A stretch of DNA of 64,000 nucleotides from Amycolatopsis coloradensis (GCF_001953865.1 NZ_MQUQ01000001.1:310001-374000); one strand, 5' to 3'; shown: positions 24,490 through 34,411, counted from the first letter of the stretch. Translations and numbers: made by a program. The notes: a model not told the origin generated them from the sequence alone.

Positions 24490-25044
24490 TCAGCGGCCGA
24501 GGACGTCGCGGATGGCGTCTCGGGCCCGGTCCATGATCGCGACGGGCGGGCCGAGCAGAAAGTTCGCCGTCGCGCTCTCCACTCCGGGATGGGGCCGGGT
24601 CGGAGCAATCGCCTCCGCCACTCGGACGGTCGCGGCCATGGCGCGGAGCCGGTCCGGCCCGTGTGCCGCCCGGAGCAGGGGGAATTCCTCCTTTTCTTCG
24701 TGTTCGGCGTGCGCGAGAACGTCTTCGCGCAGTTGGACGAGCAAGGTGTCGAAGCCCTCGGCCTCCGGGCCGATCTCGGTCAGGGTGACGAGCAATCGCT
24801 TGGCGCGGTGTTCTTCCCCCACGCGGGCTTCGACGACATGTTCGCCACCCCGCAGGCGGCGCACTTCCGGGTGGATCACCTCTTCTTCGGCGGTTTCGTG
24901 CACCGCGAGCAGCCGGACGAGGTCACGGAACAGGTCCCGGCGCCGTTCTCCCTCCGCGGTCTCCAGGTCGGTGAACAACTGCCGGATTTCGTCGTGTTGC
25001 CGGTGCAACAGGGCGATGACGTCCTCGTTTTCGTTGTCGGGCAT
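24490..25044 (-). CDS. Hemerythrin HHE-domain protein
   Basis: A 184-residue helical protein with iron-ligand-type motifs: [15 protein letters not shown] near the N-terminus, [28 protein letters not shown], and [17 protein letters not shown]. Hemerythrin-like proteins hold a di-iron centre that binds oxygen or senses nitric oxide or peroxide. ATG at 25044 or 25047 can both be used after AAAGGAG. It is divergent from cytochrome oxidase subunit I across a 144-nt gap that contains a small hairpin (25108-25129), consistent with shared redox context. Confidence 0.87.
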   Translation of the reverse strand: MPDNENEDVIALLHRQHDEIRQLFTDLETAEGERRRDLFRDLVRLLAVHETAEEEVIHPEVRRLRGGEHVVEARVGEEHRAKRLLVTLTEIGPEAEGFDTLLVQLREDVLAHAEHEEKEEFPLLRAAHGPDRLRAMAATVRVAEAIAPTRPHPGVESATANFLLGPPVAIMDRARDAIRDVLGR

Positions 25045-25188
25045 CATCTTCTCCTTTGTCCGGGGTTGGATGTCCGGTTGCCGAAGGGTTCCCGGATCAC
25101 CCTGCTGCACACCTCACCGCGAAGGTGTGAAAGCCGAAAAACCCGGGTACACGCGTGCGACGCCCCGGGACGAAGGACAGGTAGTTCC

Positions 25189-26961
25189 ATGACCCAGACG
25201 CCGGCACGGGCCGCACCGGTCCAGCACCCACCTCGCCAGTCAGGCAAGCGGGGAAACACCCTGTTGAAGCTGATGAGGACGACCGATCCGAAGACGATCG
25301 GCGTGCTGTACATGGTCACGTCGTTCGGGTTCTTCCTGATCGGCGGGCTCACGGCGCTGCTGATGCGGGGCGAACTGGCGCGGCCGGGCCTGCAATTCCT
25401 TTCCCCGGAGCAGTACAACCAGTTGTTCACCATGCACGGCACCATCATGTTGCTGCTCTACGCGACGCCGAACGTCTTCGCCTTCGCCAATTTCCTGGTA
25501 CCGCTGCAAATCGGCTCGCCGGACGTGGCGTTTCCGCGGTTGAACGCTTTCTCCTATTGGCTCTACCTGTTCGGCGCGATGGTCGTGCTAAGCGGCTATC
25601 TGACACCCGGCGGACCGCCGGACTTCGGCTGGACCGCCTACACCCCGCTGTCGACCGCCGTGCACAGCCCGGGTGTCGGCGGTGACCTCTGGATCGCCGG
25701 GCTGATAGTGACCGGACTGGGGACGATCCTGGGCGCGGTCAACATGATCACCACGATCGTCTGCCTGCGCTGCCCGGGAATGCTGATGTGGCGAATGCCG
25801 ATCTTCACCTGGAACATCCTGTTCACCAGTATCTTGATCCTGCTGGCGTTCCCGATCCTGACCGCGGCGCTGTTCGGCTTGATGGCCGACCGGCATCTCG
25901 GGGCGCACGTCTTCGACCCGGCCAACGGCGGGGTGATCCTGTGGCAGCACCTGTTCTGGTTCTTCGGCCACCCGGAGGTCTACATCGTCGCGTTGCCGTA
26001 TTTCGGCATCGTCACGGAGATCATTCCGGTGTTCAGCCGGAAACCGTTGTTCGGCTACAAGACCATGGTGTTCGCGACGATCTCGATCACCGCGCTGTCG
26101 ATCGCGGTGTGGGCGCACCACATGTTCGCCACCGGCGCCGTCCTGCTCCCGTTCTTCTCGATCATGACGTTCCTCATCGCGGTGCCGACCGGGATCAAGT
26201 TCTTCAACTGGATCGGCACCATGTGGAAGGGACAGCTGACCTTCGAATCGCCGATGCTGTGGTCGGTCGGGTTCATGGTGACGTTCCTGCTCGGCGGGTT
26301 GACCGGGATCATCCTCGCCTCCCCGCCGCTCGATTTTCATGTGCACGACAGCTATTTCGTGGTCGCGCACTTCCACTACGTGCTGTTCGGCACCATCGTG
26401 TTCGCCACCTTCGCCGGGATCTACTTCTGGTTCCCCAAGATGACCGGCCGGATGCTCGACGAACGGCTCGCGAAATGGCATTTCTGGACCACGTTCCTCG
26501 GCTTCCACACGACGTTCCTCGTCCAGCACTGGCTCGGCAACGCCGGCATGCCACGGCGCTACGCAGACTATCTGCACAGTGATCAGTTCACCGGCATGCA
26601 CATGGTCTCGACGATCGGCGCGTTCTTGCTCGGACTGTCGGTATTGCCGTTCCTCTGGAACGTGGTCAAAAGTTACCGTTACGGCGAACCGGTCGACGTC
26701 GACGACCCGTGGGGATTCGGCAACTCACTGGAATGGGCCACCACCAGCCCGCCGCCGCGGCACAACTTTTTCGACCTGCCCCGCGTCCGCTCCGAACGCC
26801 CCGCCTTCGAACTGCACTATCCGCACATGATCGAACGTATACGCGCGGAGGCCCACCGCGGTCCGGGACATCCGAAGGACGTCGCGGACCCGGCCGAACT
26901 CGCCGCCGCGGCCACCCAGCCGGACGACCAAGGTCCGGGAAGCGACCCCAGGGGCCGCTGA
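25189..26961 (+). CDS. ctaD: Cytochrome c oxidase subunit I (aa3-type)
   Basis: A 590-residue integral membrane protein with about twelve transmembrane helices. It has the heme and copper ligands of subunit [13 protein letters not shown] (low-spin heme His), [12 protein letters not shown] (CuB His261 and crosslinked Tyr265), [10 protein letters not shown] (two CuB histidines) and [18 protein letters not shown] (heme a3 and heme a histidines). It reduces oxygen to water while pumping protons. It stands alone without subunits II or III, as many actinomycete ctaD copies do, so it is probably one of several paralogues. ATG at 25189 follows AAGGACAGG. Confidence 0.93.
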   Translation: MTQTPARAAPVQHPPRQSGKRGNTLLKLMRTTDPKTIGVLYMVTSFGFFLIGGLTALLMRGELARPGLQFLSPEQYNQLFTMHGTIMLLLYATPNVFAFANFLVPLQIGSPDVAFPRLNAFSYWLYLFGAMVVLSGYLTPGGPPDFGWTAYTPLSTAVHSPGVGGDLWIAGLIVTGLGTILGAVNMITTIVCLRCPGMLMWRMPIFTWNILFTSILILLAFPILTAALFGLMADRHLGAHVFDPANGGVILWQHLFWFFGHPEVYIVALPYFGIVTEIIPVFSRKPLFGYKTMVFATISITALSIAVWAHHMFATGAVLLPFFSIMTFLIAVPTGIKFFNWIGTMWKGQLTFESPMLWSVGFMVTFLLGGLTGIILASPPLDFHVHDSYFVVAHFHYVLFGTIVFATFAGIYFWFPKMTGRMLDERLAKWHFWTTFLGFHTTFLVQHWLGNAGMPRRYADYLHSDQFTGMHMVSTIGAFLLGLSVLPFLWNVVKSYRYGEPVDVDDPWGFGNSLEWATTSPPPRHNFFDLPRVRSERPAFELHYPHMIERIRAEAHRGPGHPKDVADPAELAAAATQPDDQGPGSDPRGR

Positions 26962-27102
26962 GTCGCGCCGCGACGAATTCACCTGCCGGACATCAGTGAC
27001 ATTCTTTCCGTGATGCGGTCATCGCATGGATCGACGGGGACACGAACTGGTACAGCGGGGCAGAGACCGTTCCGTCATCGAGCCCGAGGAGATGCCGCCA
27101 TT

Positions 27103-27222
27103 GTCGGTGCGGTGTTCCTGCTCGACAACCGGCTGCATCTCGGCCTCACCATCGGCGTGATCGCCCTCGGCGCCATCGCGTCCGCGGCGGCCCGCCGCCA
27201 TCCGGTGCCCCGGGGGGTGTGA
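27103..27222 (+). pseudogene. Decayed DUF4383-like gene fragment
   Basis: The plus frame encodes AIVGAVFLLDNRLHLGLTIGVIALGAI, close in pattern to the fourth helix of the intact DUF4383 protein at 8043-8519 (DNWLHLGLGAGMIALG). The upstream part of the frame is not protein-like and lacks the first three helices. This looks like the 3' end of a degraded paralogue. The rest of 26962-27519 holds nothing else I can support. Confidence 0.5.
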
Positions 27223-27519
27223 TCGCCAGGACGTCCACGCGCCTTGTCCGTGGGCCTGCGGTACCGGGCGCAGGCGCCAGTGACACCACCCCGACCGCGC
27301 CTCGCCCGTGAACACGTCCTGCTCACGATGCCAAAGATTCTCCGGCTGCTGTCGCGACGGCATCGTGCCCTGGCGCCTCAGCCACGATCCACCCGCCACG
27401 TGCGGAGAGTACGCGAGCATGGGATTCGATCTTGCCGTCCATACCGCTTGGAGGTGTGTTTTCGCCCCTGACTGGGTATCCACCGCACGACCGTGTGTGC
27501 CCAGCCGAAGGAACATCAG

Positions 27520-27732
27520 ATGAGTGACAACACGCAGCCGAGCGACACTCCGAGTCCGGAGAAACCCCGCGAAGACTGGGCGACCGGCGACGAGCCGATG
27601 ACCGGACCGCAGCGTTCCTATCTGGGCACACTCGCCCAGGAGGCGGGCGAAACCGTCCCGGAGAACTTGACCAAGGCACAAGCGTCAAAGTTGATCGATC
27701 AACTCCAGAACCAGACTGGTCGCGGGCAGTAA
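27520..27732 (+). CDS. DUF3072-family small protein
   Basis: A 70-residue protein with the DUF3072 core: PMTGPQRSYLGTLAQEAGE followed by VPENLTKAQASKLIDQLQ. The short N-terminus is polar and acidic. The domain is a predicted helical pair of unknown function, common in actinobacteria. AAGGA lies about 8 nt before ATG 27520. Confidence 0.85.
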   Translation: MSDNTQPSDTPSPEKPREDWATGDEPMTGPQRSYLGTLAQEAGETVPENLTKAQASKLIDQLQNQTGRGQ

Positions 27733-28114
27733 CGCGCAGGAAGAGTCTTTGACGTGTCCGTCCCGGCTCAGGATGCAAAGCTGTGAGCAGTGAGCCAGGG
27801 CGCGGCACGGGCTCGACCGCCATCGCGAACGAAACAGACACCGACAGTGTTGTCACAGCAAGTACTCCGGCGACGACTTCTCTGGTGTCCGGTCCACGAC
27901 CGAGTCGCTGCCGCCGCGAACACCCCAAGGGCCTGGGCACGGGGTGCCGCCGCGGCGGCACCGCATCCAGCAGCCGTTACCGATCAGCGACACCGGCTAT
28001 TACATCGATCTCGGCGTCCACGGGGGAGACCAGCGGGACATCGCACGCACCATCAGCCTCACCGTAAACGGTGATTCAGGTGTAGGGCGTGGTTCGGCGG
28101 GGAAGTCCAGGTGC
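27733..28114. other. Intergenic stretch without a supported gene
   Basis: About 380 nt with open frames in several phases, none showing a recognisable domain, consistent codon bias or a good ribosome binding site. The region from here to about 30.6 kb is less biased in third codon position than the flanking loci and looks partly degraded. Confidence 0.5.
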
Positions 28115-28270
28115 ATGACCCAGATAGCCAGCGCGCACGTGGGGATGACCGAAACAACCGGAAGGGCAGGCAACATCGCCGCCGTCCGGCGAATGCTGCT
28201 CGCCTTCGGCGTCGGCGGAGCGCTGGGATGCCTGTTGTGGATGGCGATCTGGCTGTCGACTCAATTGTGA
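28115..28270 (+). CDS. Possible 51-residue single-span membrane protein
   Basis: ATG at 28115 opens a frame with a polar N-terminus (MTQIASAHVGMTETTG) and one hydrophobic segment, MLLAFGVGGALGCLLWMAIWL, near the C-terminus. No family is recognised and the ribosome binding site is weak (CCAGG). The stretch 28271-28597 after it shows no gene. Confidence 0.35.
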   Translation: MTQIASAHVGMTETTGRAGNIAAVRRMLLAFGVGGALGCLLWMAIWLSTQL

Positions 28271-28597
28271 GTCGGCCTGTTGAGCACGGACACTCGCCCG
28301 CGCGAACGGTAGCGGTTCCGGTTGGCAGCGCCGTCGAAACGCCTGGGGCCCTCGATCAGTGACCGGGCTGGAACTCGGGGTGGGAAGTGCCCACCAGTTA
28401 TCTCTACGCGTGACAGGAGTGGCGTCGCGCAGGACGCGGTTCCAGGCCGAGGGGTTCGATGAACCGCCAGTAGGCGTGCGGTCCGTCCCGCACCGCGCGC
28501 TCGAGGTCGTCAAGCCCTAAGCGCTGCCAGGACCCAGAAACCGGGCGCGCCGACCTTGATCCACCAACGTCGGCGGGAGTGGGAGTTCCCGGTGGGT

Positions 28598-28849
28598 TTA
28601 GTCCCGAAGCTTGCAGGCTTCCAACGCCCATTGCTGCCGGCCGTACTCCTCACGGAAAATCCGGTAGCAATCCAGGAGCGAGTCTTGGCGGCAAGCGTCA
28701 ACGGCGATATCCGGATCGGCCGTTCCCTCATACGCCGCATGAAACACACAATCCTGGACGCTGTGGGTATCCGCTGACGCGCTCAGCGCCATCGGCACCA
28801 TCGCGCCCGCCGCCAGCACGAACGCGGGCACCATCACTTTGCCGAACAT
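28598..28849 (-). CDS. Small secreted cysteine-containing protein
   Basis: An 83-residue protein with a cleavable signal peptide (MFGKVMVPAFVLAAGAMVP, cut probably after ASA). The mature part has four cysteines (DCVFHAAY, DACRQDS, DCYRIF, EACKLRD), which suggests two disulfides. Sequence is acidic and helical; no named family is recognised. GGATGAGGGA sits directly before ATG 28849, which supports this start over longer frames. Confidence 0.65.
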   Translation of the reverse strand: MFGKVMVPAFVLAAGAMVPMALSASADTHSVQDCVFHAAYEGTADPDIAVDACRQDSLLDCYRIFREEYGRQQWALEACKLRD

Positions 28850-29018
28850 TCCCTCATCCTTCCGGTCCGTCCGGCGAGAGCCCGCCGGTACACGCTTTCC
28901 AGCACAACGTCTCCGCGGCCACGGCACCAGAGCTTTCCAGCGGGACCAGCCAACCGCGCCAGCGCGTCACCGCATCGTGGCCAATGACCTCACTGGTCGT
29001 AATTCGTGCCGGTCAGCG

Positions 29019-29372
29019 CTAACGCGCCGTCCGTCGTGCATGCCAGGCCAGGCAGCGGTTGTGCTCCGGGTTCGGCATGCACGGCGAACAATCCGACACC
29101 GTGCGCTCAGGCTCGTCCCGGCGAGCATTCCGAACTCGACATTCGTGACGAAACCCGCCAGCAAGGCCGCGTTGCGGGAAGTCCAGCCCATCGCGGCAAG
29201 TGGCCCGTTCGTCTTCATGAGTGCTCGCCCGAGCGGGCACTGTGCTGGCCGGTGGTGTCGACCACCCATCTGGGCCTGCGTTCGTGATGGCTTCGCTGGC
29301 GTGGAACCGTAGCCTCGTAAGGGGCCCGGCGGCTGGAATGGGCTTGAGATCCGCCTTGTGGAACTCCTGCAC
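29019..29372 (-). CDS. Uncertain 117-residue ORF following the DUF2550-like gene
   Basis: The frame starts at GTG 29372, directly after the stop of the gene at 29373-29816, and encodes a polar protein with a late cysteine group (CSPCMPNPEHNRC). Codon bias is weaker than in real neighbours and no family is recognised. The tight spacing is its main support; it may be chance. The sequence 28850-29018 shows nothing else. Confidence 0.25.
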   Translation of the reverse strand: MQEFHKADLKPIPAAGPLTRLRFHASEAITNAGPDGWSTPPASTVPARASTHEDERATCRDGLDFPQRGLAGGFRHECRVRNARRDEPERTVSDCSPCMPNPEHNRCLAWHARRTAR

Positions 29373-29816
29373 TCATTTCTGGTCCGTTGCCGACAATCGG
29401 TCGAGGGCCCAGTTCATCTGACGCTCGAGCACGGCCCACTCCAACGTCGCCGTGGGTGTCACGAGCCGGACCACGTCCGTGCCGGGATCAACCGAGAGCA
29501 CCTCGCGGCCCGTGGGGCTACGACGCTCATTCACCTCGATCTTGTCGACAATGATCTCCACCGCTTTTCGCCGCAGGAATCGCACGCCGCCGACGACGGG
29601 AACAAAATGGACGCGACCGGGCGACACCATGGCCTCACCGGCCCACCACTTTCCGCTCAACCCGTCGTGCGTACCGGTCACCACCCGGACGCTGCACTCA
29701 AGCCGGTCGACGCGTTGCAGACGTCTCGCCCGACGTCGCTGCAGTATCACGCCAATACCAGCGGCGATACCACCACTGGCAACGGCGACGATGAGAATGC
29801 GGATGATGTCGGGCAC
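29373..29816 (-). CDS. DUF2550-like membrane-anchored protein
   Basis: A 147-residue protein with one N-terminal membrane helix (IIRILIVAVASGGIAAGIGV) and then a basic stretch (QRRRARRLQR). A beta-rich soluble domain follows, with GKWWAGEAMV and a C-terminal WAVLERQMNWALDRL. The layout resembles DUF2550 proteins of actinobacteria, whose role is unknown. GTG at 29816 is preferred because AGAGG lies 6 nt upstream; GTG 29840 is the alternative. Confidence 0.6.
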   Translation of the reverse strand: MPDIIRILIVAVASGGIAAGIGVILQRRRARRLQRVDRLECSVRVVTGTHDGLSGKWWAGEAMVSPGRVHFVPVVGGVRFLRRKAVEIIVDKIEVNERRSPTGREVLSVDPGTDVVRLVTPTATLEWAVLERQMNWALDRLSATDQK

Positions 29817-30128
29817 CCCAAACCTCTTTCCACGTTGCACTACTGCCGAGCACCATGTTGGCCGACAGACTGGAGCGGCGAAACCATCGATGGCGAGGTT
29901 GGCGTAGGTCGCTGCTCATGCCGAGAACGGACGTCGTGCCGTTCGCGTGGCCAGCAGGGTGGAGCAGAGAACTTCTGGACGACGCATCGTACGGCGTCCT
30001 GGTGATGCGGCGGGCCGAAGTCCGGCGAACCGGTCGGCAGGGTGCGTTCGACGAGACTGGCGCATCTGGACATCGACCGTTTCGTCGTAGCCGCGCATGG
30101 CGGTGCCTCACAGACGAAGGAGACCCTT
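29817..30128. other. Intergenic stretch, no gene seen
   Basis: About 310 nt. Open frames are present in several phases but none has a domain or coding bias. It contains the promoter region of the minus-strand DUF2550-like gene. Confidence 0.5.
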
Positions 30129-30485
30129 GTGGGCACGACCTCCGACGAACTCGTGTTCGGCGCGCTGCGCCGTGACGTGCTCGAAGCCGCGATCGTCACG
30201 AACTGCAACGACACGATCGAGGGCCGCAAGGCTTGCCTCACCGAGAGCAACCCACAGCGCCAATGGGGCGACTTAAATCTTACCTCCACCTGCATGGGCG
30301 GTGATCCCCATCTGCGCATCGAACGCGTCGACCCGGACCTGGGCGGTCGTGGCGAGGAGTCAGAAAGGCTGCCACGATGCGCACCAGCTCCGAAATCGCC
30401 TGACCGAAAGACCTGTGAACACCGGCACCCACTCCGGCCGCTCCACGCTGATCACCTGCTCCACGCCAAGACCCTCTTGGCGTGA
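30129..30485 (+). CDS. Uncertain 118-residue protein with a strong ribosome binding site
   Basis: GTG at 30129 follows GAAGGAG by about 6 nt, a strong initiation signal. The protein begins VGTTSDELVFGALRRDVLE and has a folded-looking N-terminal half (AAIVTNCNDTIEGRKACL, RQWGDLNLTSTC). The second half is basic, histidine-rich and less convincing. No family is recognised; the gene may be truncated by degradation downstream. Confidence 0.35.
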   Translation: MGTTSDELVFGALRRDVLEAAIVTNCNDTIEGRKACLTESNPQRQWGDLNLTSTCMGGDPHLRIERVDPDLGGRGEESERLPRCAPAPKSPDRKTCEHRHPLRPLHADHLLHAKTLLA

Positions 30486-30652
30486 CACTGTCACGGGACA
30501 ATTTTCAGCGCGGGTCGCACACAACGTCGTGGAGAAAATATGTATCCGATAGCCGGAAATCACGCCACCGTTCCCCGTCCGCATCAAGGCATTTCCGGTA
30601 TTGATCCGGCTTTCCAGCCTGCACGTGCTGAAGAACCGCCGGCGCCGCCTTT

Positions 30653-31555
30653 TCACCGGATCGTCAGTCGCGCATTCGGGATCACGATCGTTCCGCCACG
30701 CACCTGGGCGTTGATCGTGGTCACCTCGGTCAGCACCACGGACGGCGGCACCAAGGGCGGTGGGTGGCCGGGAGTGAAGTCGACCGGAATTCCCACTAGG
30801 CCCAGCAGGTTCACGACACCGGTCACCCTCAGTGCGAACAGCTCGATCGTGCTGGATGCCGTGGAGAAGCCGCGCCGTGCGGCAATGACGACCTTGTGGC
30901 CGTTGCCCAGTTCGCCGACCTGAACCGGATCGGTCGCCTCGATCCGCTTGACAGTGAACTTCATCGTCATGGTCGGCGAGCCGTCGACCAGAATCCGTTC
31001 GATACCGTGGTAGACGACGCCGTAGAGGCGGAGAGTGCTCGCCGAGAGTGTCCAACTCCGCGCGGGCGTGACCTCGTCGCGCGCCGCCACCGGCAGCACC
31101 TCGATGGCGACCGCGACGAGGCCGATCACCACCAGGCAGCGGAGCACCGATCGGCGCTTGCCGCGGGGTGCCCGTGGCTGGTCGGTCCAGGCCAGTGCCA
31201 ACGCCGCGCCGATCACTCCGGCCAGGGTGCCGACCAGGAAGCCGCCCAGATTGGTCACGCCGAGGGCCACGAGCGACAAGAGCATCGCCGTCAAGGCCGC
31301 GGCGAACCGGAACTGTGGTCGAAACCACAGCGACAGGCCGCAGATCGCGAGCAACGTGCCGATCAGCAGCGCCGACACCCCTCCGATCGTCGTGATCGAA
31401 ACAAGCACGTCTCCCCAACGGAAAGTGGCGTACGGCGGAGTCATGATCGCGACGCTGGACAGCACCAGGAACATGCCCGCGGTGAACGGCCTGCTGCGGC
31501 GCCAGTGCCCGAAGTCGCGCAAGACCTGACGTGCCCGCTCCTGTGCCATACCCAT
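30653..31555 (-). CDS. DUF6114-family membrane protein
   Basis: A 300-residue protein. It begins with FGHWRRSRPFTAGMFLVLSS, the RRSRPF segment typical of DUF6114, then four or five membrane helices (VSALLIGTLLAICGLSL, FAAALTAMLLSLVALGV, GTLAGVIGAALALAW, CLVVIGLVAVAIEVLP). A soluble C-terminal domain follows (residues about 170-300) with repeated beta-type segments. ATG at 31555 is chosen because GGGGGAGG lies 5 nt upstream; ATG 31600 lies inside the upstream gene. It pairs with the DUF6230 gene, a frequent two-gene unit in Streptomyces and relatives. The function is unknown; envelope or lipid-related roles have been proposed only by context. Confidence 0.82.
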   Translation of the reverse strand: MGMAQERARQVLRDFGHWRRSRPFTAGMFLVLSSVAIMTPPYATFRWGDVLVSITTIGGVSALLIGTLLAICGLSLWFRPQFRFAAALTAMLLSLVALGVTNLGGFLVGTLAGVIGAALALAWTDQPRAPRGKRRSVLRCLVVIGLVAVAIEVLPVAARDEVTPARSWTLSASTLRLYGVVYHGIERILVDGSPTMTMKFTVKRIEATDPVQVGELGNGHKVVIAARRGFSTASSTIELFALRVTGVVNLLGLVGIPVDFTPGHPPPLVPPSVVLTEVTTINAQVRGGTIVIPNARLTIR

Positions 31556-31580
31556 CAGCACCTCCCCCGCGTCATCGACG

Positions 31581-32189
31581 TCAGTAGCATTCGCCGGCAT
31601 CGGTGTGCAGGGTCAGCTTGGAGTTCTTCAAACGCAGGGTGTAGGCGGCGGCACTCCAGGCCGCCATCCGCGGCATGGCGATGGCGGCACGGTCCGCCTG
31701 CTGGGCGAACCCACCCGGTTGGCCGACCACGCCCGCCGGTCCTTTCGACACCTGCCCGGCGTCCACACCGATCTGCGGGTTCTCCAGGGTGAGGTCACCG
31801 CTGAGTTCCGCCACGCCGAGCACGATATTCGTCGCGGCCATGCCCTCTTCGCCGGTGGAGGCGATCCGCAGGGTCACGTCCCCCACCAGCGGGAGTGAGC
31901 GCAGTGAGACGGACTGACAGAAGTTGTCGAGGACGACGGTACGGAAAGCGCTGGTGGCCACCGGGTGAGCCGCGCCGCCCCCGCTGTCCACACCGCCGAA
32001 CTGGACGAATCCCGTTCCCTGCAATCTATCCGCCGAGATCTTGAAGCTCGTTCCCGAAACGGCGAACGATGCCGCCAGTGCACCCTGCGACAGACCGGCC
32101 AACAGGACCGCCATCCCCGTCAACCCCGCGACCAACACACCGGCGAACAGCTTTCGGCGCGTTCTCCCGCGTACCCGCGACTGCGGCAT
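31581..32189 (-). CDS. DUF6230-family secreted protein
   Basis: A 202-residue protein with a basic N-terminus (RGRTRRK) and a hydrophobic export segment ending near SQGALAA. The mature domain carries DUF6230 hallmarks: FKISADRLQGTGFVQFGGVD, HPVATSAFRTVVLDNFCQS, LTLENPQIGVDAGQVSKGP, GFAQQADRAAI and a C-terminal LTLHTDAGECY with the paired cysteine. Some members were once annotated as cholesterol esterase, without support that I know of. GAGGAC lies 5 nt before ATG 32189. The stop is 25 nt upstream of the DUF6114 start. Confidence 0.85.
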   Translation of the reverse strand: MPQSRVRGRTRRKLFAGVLVAGLTGMAVLLAGLSQGALAASFAVSGTSFKISADRLQGTGFVQFGGVDSGGGAAHPVATSAFRTVVLDNFCQSVSLRSLPLVGDVTLRIASTGEEGMAATNIVLGVAELSGDLTLENPQIGVDAGQVSKGPAGVVGQPGGFAQQADRAAIAMPRMAAWSAAAYTLRLKNSKLTLHTDAGECY

Positions 32190-32629
32190 GTCGTCCTCTT
32201 CCGTCGGTGGACCTGACCATGAGGTTCACCCCGTGGCCTCCGGGTGGACAAGGGTGTTGCCCGATGTTCACAGCCCGACCGGCCCCACGCGGGCCACCAC
32301 CGGCGGCGGACAAGGCACGCTCCACCGGCGGGTCCTCCGCTTGCGGGTATCGAATGTCCGGAGCGGATGGACCGCACCACCGGAATCCGAATCCCCTGTG
32401 CGTGCGACCCATTGCAGGCACAGGGGATTCGGGAGCAGACTTCAGGTGGCGACGCAGAAGACACCGACTCGTCGTGATGGCGTGATCGTTCTCGGCCCGA
32501 GTCCTCTGTGGACGGACTGATCGGCCGGGATCGTAATCCCCCGCACCGACGAACCATGGCCGACCTTCCCCTGCCGCTCCAGACTCGTCGGTGAAGGCGC
32601 ACCAGTTGATGACCACCGGGGAGCGACGA
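32190..32629. other. Divergent promoter region between DUF6230 and the carboxylase operon
   Basis: About 440 nt without a supported gene. It must hold promoters for the minus-strand DUF6230/DUF6114 pair and the plus-strand accDA-accB-accC operon. A perfect inverted repeat lies at 32389-32430. GTG 32591 and ATG 32609 are in frame with accDA and could extend it. Confidence 0.6.
32389..32430. repeat. 13-bp perfect inverted repeat in the carboxylase promoter region
   Basis: GAATCCCCTGTGC (32389-32401) and GCACAGGGGATTC (32418-32430) pair perfectly around 16 nt. It lies about 200 nt upstream of accDA and from DUF6230, so it could be an operator or a terminator-like element; the sequence alone does not decide. 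Confidence 0.7.
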
Positions 32630-34411
32630 ATGGGCCCGCACGACCTGGTCGACACGAACGGCGACGGCACCGGCGAACCGCAGCAGGCCGAGAGGCCGGA
32701 CAGCAACCGCGCTGTGCTTGACCGACTCTACGACTGGCCCGCCGGCGACTGGCAGCGGTGCTCGTCCTGTCAGTGCGTGCTCCACCGCACCACCTGGGCC
32801 AGGTCGCACGGCGTCTGCCCGGCCTGTGAGAAGACTCGTCGGCTGAGCGCCGCCGAACGCATCGCCCAGCTCGCCGACGCGGACAGCTTCACCGAGCGCT
32901 TGGCGGGACTGCGGTCCACTGACCCGCTGGAGTTCACCGACTCGGTGCCGTACAAGGCACGGCTGCGCAAGGCCCGTACCGCCACGGACGCCTCGGAGGC
33001 CGTGGTCATCGGCACCGCGCGCGTCGGTGGCAAGCCGGTGGTGCTCTTGGTGATGGATTTCGGTTTCCTGGGCGGCAGCATGGGGGTCGTCGTCGGGGAA
33101 AAGGTCGTGGCGGCTGCCGACCTCGCCGTGGAGCGGGGCGAGCCCTTGGTGGCGGTGTCCTGCTCGGGTGGCGCGCGGATGCAGGAGGGCATGTACTCCC
33201 TGCTCCAGGTCACCCGGGCGTGCGACGCCATCCGCCGGCTGAACGACGCGAACGTGCCTTACGTCAGTGTCCTCACCGACCCGGTCTACGGCGGTGTCGC
33301 CGCGTCCTTCGCCTCCTTGGGTGATGTCATCCTCGCCGAGACGGCCACCAGATCCGGGTTCGCCGGTCCGCGCGTGATCGCCCAGGCTCTGGGCGAGCGG
33401 CTGCCCGCCGACTTCCAGACCGCCGAGTTCCTGCACACTCACGGGCATGTGGACCTGGTCGTGCCGCGCCCGTCGTTGCCGGAGGTGCTCGACCGGGTAC
33501 TCACCTGCCTGACCGGACGGCCGGTGCCGGGCTCGATGCCTCTACCGGGAGTCACCGGTCTCCCCGAAGCGCCCGCCGGCGCGACGCCGGACCGGCAAGG
33601 CAGCGCGTGGGACGCCGTGCGGCTGGCGAGGCATCCGGCGAGGCCCAACGTGTTCGACCACGTAGCCGGGATCTTCGACGACTTCGTGGAACTGCACGGC
33701 GACCGGCACACCGGTGACGACCCCGCGGTGGTCGGAGGGCTGGCACGGTGGGGTGAGGTCGGGTTCGTGGTCCTCGGACACGCGAAGGAGCACGACCCGG
33801 TCAGAGCAGGCGAGCGGAACTTCGGAATGCCCCACCCCTCCGGCTTCCGCAAGGCCACCCGGCTGCTCCGGCTGGCCGGACGCTTGGGCCTGCCCGTGGT
33901 CACCTTCGTGGACACACCCGGCGCTTACGCGGGCCGCCGTGCCGAGGAAGGCAACCAGAGCGGAGCCATCGCCGAGACTCTGCTGACCGCTTCCGGCGTC
34001 CCTGTTCCGCTGGTGTCGGTCGTCATCGGCGAGGGCGGTAGCGGCGGCGCGCTCGCCCTGGCCGCCGGGGACGCACTACTGGCCATGGACAACTCCTACT
34101 TCTCCGTCATCAGCCCCGAGGGCTGCGCCGCCATCCTCCACGGTGACGCGAGCCGCGCCCCGGAGGCCGCGGAAGCGCTGCGACTGCGCGCGACGGACCT
34201 GCACGCGGCAGGACTGGTCGACCAGCTGGTCCCTGAACCCGACGGCGGCGCGCAGACCGACCCAGCGGCCGCGGTGCGACTGGTCAAGGCGGCGCTGCGC
34301 ACTTGCCTGGCGGAGTTCGGCACCTTGCGGCCCGAGGCCCTGTTGACCCGTCGAGACCACCGACTGCGCTCCCGGGGAGCCTCCGCGGACGCGGTCCGAA
34401 CAGAACAGTGA
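32630..34411 (+). CDS. Acetyl/acyl-CoA carboxylase, fused carboxyltransferase beta-alpha subunits (AccD-AccA)
   Basis: A 593-residue fusion. An N-terminal zinc ribbon (Cys44, Cys47, Cys63, Cys66 in CSSC...CPAC) leads to the AccD half (residues about 70-300) with MDFGFLGGSMG, SCSGGARMQEGMYSL and DPVYGGVAASFA. The AccA half (about 320-570) has FDDFVELHGDRHTGDDPA, FVDTPGAYAGRRAEEGNQSGAIAE and GEGGSGGALALAAGD. It transfers carboxyl from carboxybiotin to acetyl-CoA, giving malonyl-CoA. Bacterial-type fused AccDA is not the usual AccA3/AccD-type enzyme of actinomycetes, which points to a dedicated copy. ATG at 32630 follows GGGGAG by 6-7 nt. The operon continues with accB and accC, next to two lipid synthase systems. 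Confidence 0.92.
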   Translation: MGPHDLVDTNGDGTGEPQQAERPDSNRAVLDRLYDWPAGDWQRCSSCQCVLHRTTWARSHGVCPACEKTRRLSAAERIAQLADADSFTERLAGLRSTDPLEFTDSVPYKARLRKARTATDASEAVVIGTARVGGKPVVLLVMDFGFLGGSMGVVVGEKVVAAADLAVERGEPLVAVSCSGGARMQEGMYSLLQVTRACDAIRRLNDANVPYVSVLTDPVYGGVAASFASLGDVILAETATRSGFAGPRVIAQALGERLPADFQTAEFLHTHGHVDLVVPRPSLPEVLDRVLTCLTGRPVPGSMPLPGVTGLPEAPAGATPDRQGSAWDAVRLARHPARPNVFDHVAGIFDDFVELHGDRHTGDDPAVVGGLARWGEVGFVVLGHAKEHDPVRAGERNFGMPHPSGFRKATRLLRLAGRLGLPVVTFVDTPGAYAGRRAEEGNQSGAIAETLLTASGVPVPLVSVVIGEGGSGGALALAAGDALLAMDNSYFSVISPEGCAAILHGDASRAPEAAEALRLRATDLHAAGLVDQLVPEPDGGAQTDPAAAVRLVKAALRTCLAEFGTLRPEALLTRRDHRLRSRGASADAVRTEQ

